Origin: Phallus indusiatus
Lineage: Eukaryota; Basidiomycota; Agaricomycetes; Phallales; Phallaceae
Length of the DNA: 64,000 nucleotides
NCBI GenBank assembly: GCA_027605045.1
Contig: JAQFWX010000050.1
Location: 217,446 to 281,445 of the forward strand
Direction: 5' to 3'
Every line of letters starts with the position of its first letter. Position 1 is the first letter of the stretch. Position numbers and translations under genes: made by a program. Shown here one piece after another: positions 60,781-64,000 of the stretch. Under the pieces are notes generated by a model that saw only the letters and a program-made list of their open reading frames with translations, had not been told where the DNA came from and made no database searches.

Positions 60781-61302
60781 ATTTACGATATAATTTAATG
60801 AATATCTTTCGAATTGGAAGAGCCCTTTAATTACAGTGACTTTTAAAGATGAATCAGGGAATCGGAGACTGGATATCGGAATCCTTACCGGAATCCCATT
60901 CCATGTGAATTTGAGTCTTGTTCAAGGCGATTTCTCCGAGCTGTCCTGCGGTCTGCGGCTCTGCGCCCCTGACCGGACGATTTGTTAGCCGAGAGGGAAG
61001 GAATTTCCAACAAGATACCCAGCTTGCCTTGACGTGACTGTAGCGAAGAACATTCCTTTTCGTCTGTTTTCCATCATGAGAAATATCCACTCGTGGCACC
61101 AAAACCTTATATGAGCTGTCCCGCCTGTCAAAGTCGTGTGGTGTCCTGTGGACGCGGCAAACCTGATGACGTCTTTCTGTGACAGAATCAATGATCACCG
61201 CGGTTCCCACCCAGTGGCAAGTGGGCCCTGCCCCATGGGTAATCGAAAGTCCAATTCTCATAATCCATTCATTGTTATCTTCATCCTCCATCTATTGTAA
61301 CT
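60781..61302. other. Intergenic, peroxiredoxin promoter
   Basis: About 520 bases. A 145-codon minus-strand ORF (60854-61291) covers most of it but has no family features and would start 12 bases from the peroxiredoxin ATG, so it is not called. Confidence 0.45.
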
Positions 61303-62142
61303 ATGACCTCCATCGTTTCATCCGCCACCGCCACAGCGGCGGCAGCAGCTCATGCGGCAGCCGCAGCTTTGTCGACTACCCTGCAGATCAAGGTATATAA
61401 TAAGTCTGTTGCTCTTCTGGCTAAGAATTTGAGCTGAAAACACACACACGCACGCTACACAACATTTCACACATCCTGTACTTTTGTTTAGCCTGGTTCA
61501 TCTATTCCTGATGTTGCAGTCAAAGAGAACGATCCTGATCAGACATTTTCACTGGCCAACCTACCTGGAAAGAACATCATCGTACGTATTATTTGACGAT
61601 TGTCACCAACTGGGATATCGCAGAATTGACAAAGGGGGATTTTGCATTATAGCTTGGTGTTCCGGGTGCTTTCACTACACCCTGTTCTGCTCAGATACCC
61701 GAGTATATCAAGCTGTACTCGGAATTTGCCAGTAAAGGCATCGCCGGGATCTATGTTATCGCCGTCAACGACGTTTTTGTCACCAAAGCATGGAAGGAGA
61801 AATTAGCGCCTAATGGAACTCGTACGTTACCTTGTACAGAAAGGATAGAATTTGCTTGACATCCATTTGTTATAGCTATTCATTTCATTGCCGATGATCA
61901 ATGTACATTTTCAACACATGTCGGACTAGTGTTCGACGGGACTGCCCTTTTGGGAGCACCACGATCTAAGGTGAGAACATTTCCAGAATTCAAGGTTGGC
62001 GTTTCCTGACCGGCGTGTGGATGACATTGTTCAGCGATATGCCTTAATCGTCGAAGACAGCAAAGTGAAAGAGGTTTTCATTGAGGCTGCTCCCACCGAT
62101 ATTATTCTCACGAAAGCTGAGACTGTTTTGAGTAAGATTTGA
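61303..62142 (+). CDS. Peroxiredoxin, Prx5/Ahp1 type
   Basis: Model: 61303-61392, 61492-61581, 61653-61821, 61876-61970, 62035-62142; 183 aa. Core motifs: SIPDVAVKENDPDQTFSLAN, LPGKNIILGVPGAFTTPCSA (the peroxidatic Cys in P-G-A-F-T-x-x-C), YVIAVNDVFVTKAWKEKL, and the C-terminal APTDIILTKAETVLSKI. It reduces hydrogen and alkyl peroxides using thiols. The N-terminus of about 28 residues is Ala-rich (TATAAAAAHAAAAALSTT) with no acidic residue; this could be a weak mitochondrial or other targeting extension, unlike the short cytosolic forms. A second Cys occurs in ADDQCTFS and may be the resolving one. Secure family call. Confidence 0.93.
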
Positions 62143-62601
62143 AAATCACAGAATTATTAGGAGGGATTTCTGGAAGAAATGTAAAATGAAAAGAATACAT
62201 ATATTAGCAACAATGATATGATTTGACTGGTATATAGGATGATTATGAACCGACTAGAGATTATAACGAAATAATCGGATTGCGTCATGCTGGAAAATCT
62301 TTAGAAGAAGTGAGGATCCCAGTTGTTTCAGCCAAACTTCGAGGAAGTATGTATAAAAAAGATTGACAAGAAGGAAAAAGGCGGAAACAAAAATGCAGAA
62401 ATGTCACAGATGTCACAATAAGTTCGACGTGATGGAAGCCCAGACCCGTTTGGACGCGGATAGTTTGTGCCAAACTCTTTTTTCATTTTCGTCCTTTTCA
62501 TCCACATATTTTTACATGTATATTCTCATTAGTGGGAGTACTTTGAAAAAGGCCATAATTCTGTATATCAAACTAGATAATTGAGGTTCTTGGGATTCAG
62601 A
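62143..62601. other. Spacer with an unassigned coding-like fragment
   Basis: Between the peroxiredoxin stop and the next ATG. From about 62237 one frame reads DDYEPTRDYNEIIGLRHAGK and continues some 20 more codons before a TGA, directly after an intron-like acceptor (tatatag). No start or partner exon in frame could be found. Confidence 0.35.
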
Positions 62602-63683
62602 ATGGATGGAACTTTTATTGGTATGGTTTTTTATCCTGATCTTATAGGAAAATATGGGCGATTCATCCTCAGAGTTTTTTTATTTATAGAACATCTAGTT
62701 GACGATGTGAATGATCTTCTCAAGCAGCTCTGTTTACCACTTGTCATTGAGACGCCATACGACCTGACTCCATCATTTCTCCTTGCAATCTTAGAATCCA
62801 TTCTCCGAGACCGTCTTCCTATTCCGTCAGAAATTCGTACCTCAACCGCTCAAAAGTCAAAAATAGAGATGATGAAGATACTATTGGGAGTACTGGAAGA
62901 TGATATTTTGGAAAAGGACATCGGGTTATCAGAGATTGATCCGAAGAGGCTAGCTGCTGGAGAGTTGGATGAACTTATCTTTGTAGGACAGGTCTTGTGC
63001 CAATTGGGTTATGAAAAGCTTACGCTTCCAAGACCTTCCGATAACGAAGATAGGAACAAAGCTGAAGAAGAAGCTCGAGCAGCCATTCGACCCTTGTCAC
63101 GAGCGAACACTAGTTCTAACACGGTTGACTCAAGCTACGAAGAGTCAGAAACAGCCCCTACTTCTATCTCCAACGGTTCGGTTACGCCAACCGCACATCA
63201 ACCATCGCCATCGCCACCTTCAACGCCCAAATGCACCCACCAGCTCGAGTTTCCCGAGTTTTCTTCAATGGGGGTATACGCGATGACTCAGGTGAGAACA
63301 AGAAAGAGGTAACTCAAAGCTTGTTCAGTTATTCCTTAGAAAGTCACAGTATCTCTGGGGCAACTCAATCTGGTGCTGGCGTTCGACATGAAGGACTATT
63401 AAAAAGAGTCTCCGAGTTGGAAGAAATACGGGAATTTGAATCCAGACAAAGGCGTTTTTCAAAAGTATGTTTCATATTCTATTCAGCTAGCTTCAATGAT
63501 GCCGACATTTCGCAATTAGCCTTTTCACCACCATCACCTCCTAAACCTCCCAAAATTCACAATTCGGACAAATACCTGTATCCTACCCAATACACTTTAG
63601 CCCTACTTCGAGAACGGGCAGAGCTCCTCGAAGAACTGGCGCGTCTCAAATTAATCAGGGCTTCCAGATCTATTCATTCTTAA
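62602..63683 (+). CDS. DUF5745-domain protein
   Basis: Exon 1 is 62602-62620 (M-D-G-T-F-I), exon 2 begins 62690. Together they give EHLVDDVNDLLKQLCLPLVI, then DLTPSFLLAILESILRDRLP and GLSEIDPKRLAAGELDELIF, the DUF5745 fold (a calponin-homology-like domain also found at the N-terminus of CEP95-type proteins). After it comes a Ser/Thr/Pro-rich linker. A C-terminal coiled-coil-like end, TLALLRERAELLEELARLKL, is in another frame up to the stop at 63683, so at least one intron lies near 63.1-63.35 kb, but I could not find a junction that fits phase cleanly. The role may involve microtubules by analogy only. Confidence 0.65.
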
Positions 63684-63865
63684 TTTTTTGTTTTTGTTAT
63701 CTCCCGCTGTCGCTTTGTTATACTGTTGTTCACTTGTTGTTGTTGTTATTATTATTGTATAATGTAATCTTCTTGTTTTGCCGTGTTTTTCTGTTTCTTA
63801 GTCACGTTTTCATCGATGTATGGAAGTACTAGTATTCCAATGAAAACATGTAGTTAATAGTACGG

Positions 63866-63890
63866 AATTCAAATTCAAATTCAAATTCAA
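63866..63890. repeat. Hexamer tandem repeat (aattca)x4
   Basis: Four copies of aattca lie directly before the stop codon of the minus-strand gene at the window edge, i.e. at the start of its 3' UTR. Confidence 0.8.
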
Positions 63891-63891
63891 T

Positions 63892-63951
63892 TTAATTGGC
63901 ACTACGAGCTTTTTCCAACTCAGCAGCGTATTGCTTTGGGGTTAGTGTTTT
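63892..63951 (-). CDS. Last exon of a gene running off the window
   Basis: On the minus strand a clean acceptor (ccattag) precedes 20 codons, KTLTPKQYAAELEKARSAN and a TAA. The basic/Ala-rich helical ending would suit a conserved small protein, possibly ribosomal, but 19 residues are too few to name it. The rest of the gene lies beyond 64000. Confidence 0.5.
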   Translation of the reverse strand, partial: KTLTPKQYAAELEKARSAN

Positions 63952-64000
63952 CTAATGGAAGAAACAATCCATCAAAAGTTGGTTTAGATCATATAATTGT

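Noticed and set aside
60854..61291. 145-codon minus-strand ORF upstream of the peroxiredoxin
   Set aside because: Has a real ATG, but no family, signal or hydrophobic pattern, and would leave 12 bases for a divergent promoter. Chance ORF more likely.

Overview
The window looks like nuclear DNA of a mushroom-forming basidiomycete (Agaricomycetes). Most genes carry many short GT-AG introns of about 45-75 nt. The families present include DUF6533-type membrane proteins, an HNH_2-type nuclease family, a DUF5745 protein, LRR/F-box proteins, small secreted proteins and a CaaX peptide resembling a pheromone precursor. There is no operon organisation, rRNA, tRNA or CRISPR. Exon coordinates were worked out by hand from splice signals, reading phase and comparison between paralogues in the window. 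They have not been confirmed with transcript data.

0-12 kb: the 3' part of an LRR/F-box-like gene, then a tandem family of zinc-finger plus SF1 RNA helicase genes of MOV10/SDE3/HELZ type. Two copies are full length (4629-8143 and 8490-12033). One copy keeps only the zinc-finger module (1298-2231). A cysteine-rich secreted protein gene lies between the short copy and the first long copy.

12-25.5 kb: mostly conserved housekeeping genes. These are the proteasome ATPase Rpt6 (minus), a tandem dual-specificity phosphatase whose second domain has lost its catalytic Cys, the calcineurin A catalytic subunit, an endonuclease/exonuclease/phosphatase-family enzyme (minus) and SWC5/BCNT of the SWR1 complex. 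An HNH nuclease family of one intact gene and two decayed opposite-strand copies sits among them.

25.8-39.6 kb: a tandem segmental duplication. Each unit carries one intact DUF6533-like membrane protein gene. Unit 1 has taken two solo LTRs, both with 5-bp target-site duplications and both with a recognisable empty site in unit 2. Unit 2 carries about 4 kb extra, with one intact secreted-protein gene and one decayed copy interrupted by a 134-bp near-perfect palindrome.

39.6-64 kb: a carboxylesterase with an acidic insertion, a third intact DUF6533-like gene, two tandem intronless F-box genes, the CaaX peptide gene, two damaged DUF6533-like copies, a disordered CxxC/H-x-H protein, a Prx5/Ahp1-type peroxiredoxin, a DUF5745 protein and the last exon of a minus-strand gene cut by the window edge.

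The strongest candidates for something not yet described are the helicase array with its helicase-less member, the decaying five-member membrane-protein family embedded in the duplication, and the orphan CaaX peptide. None of these amounts to a proven new system from sequence alone.
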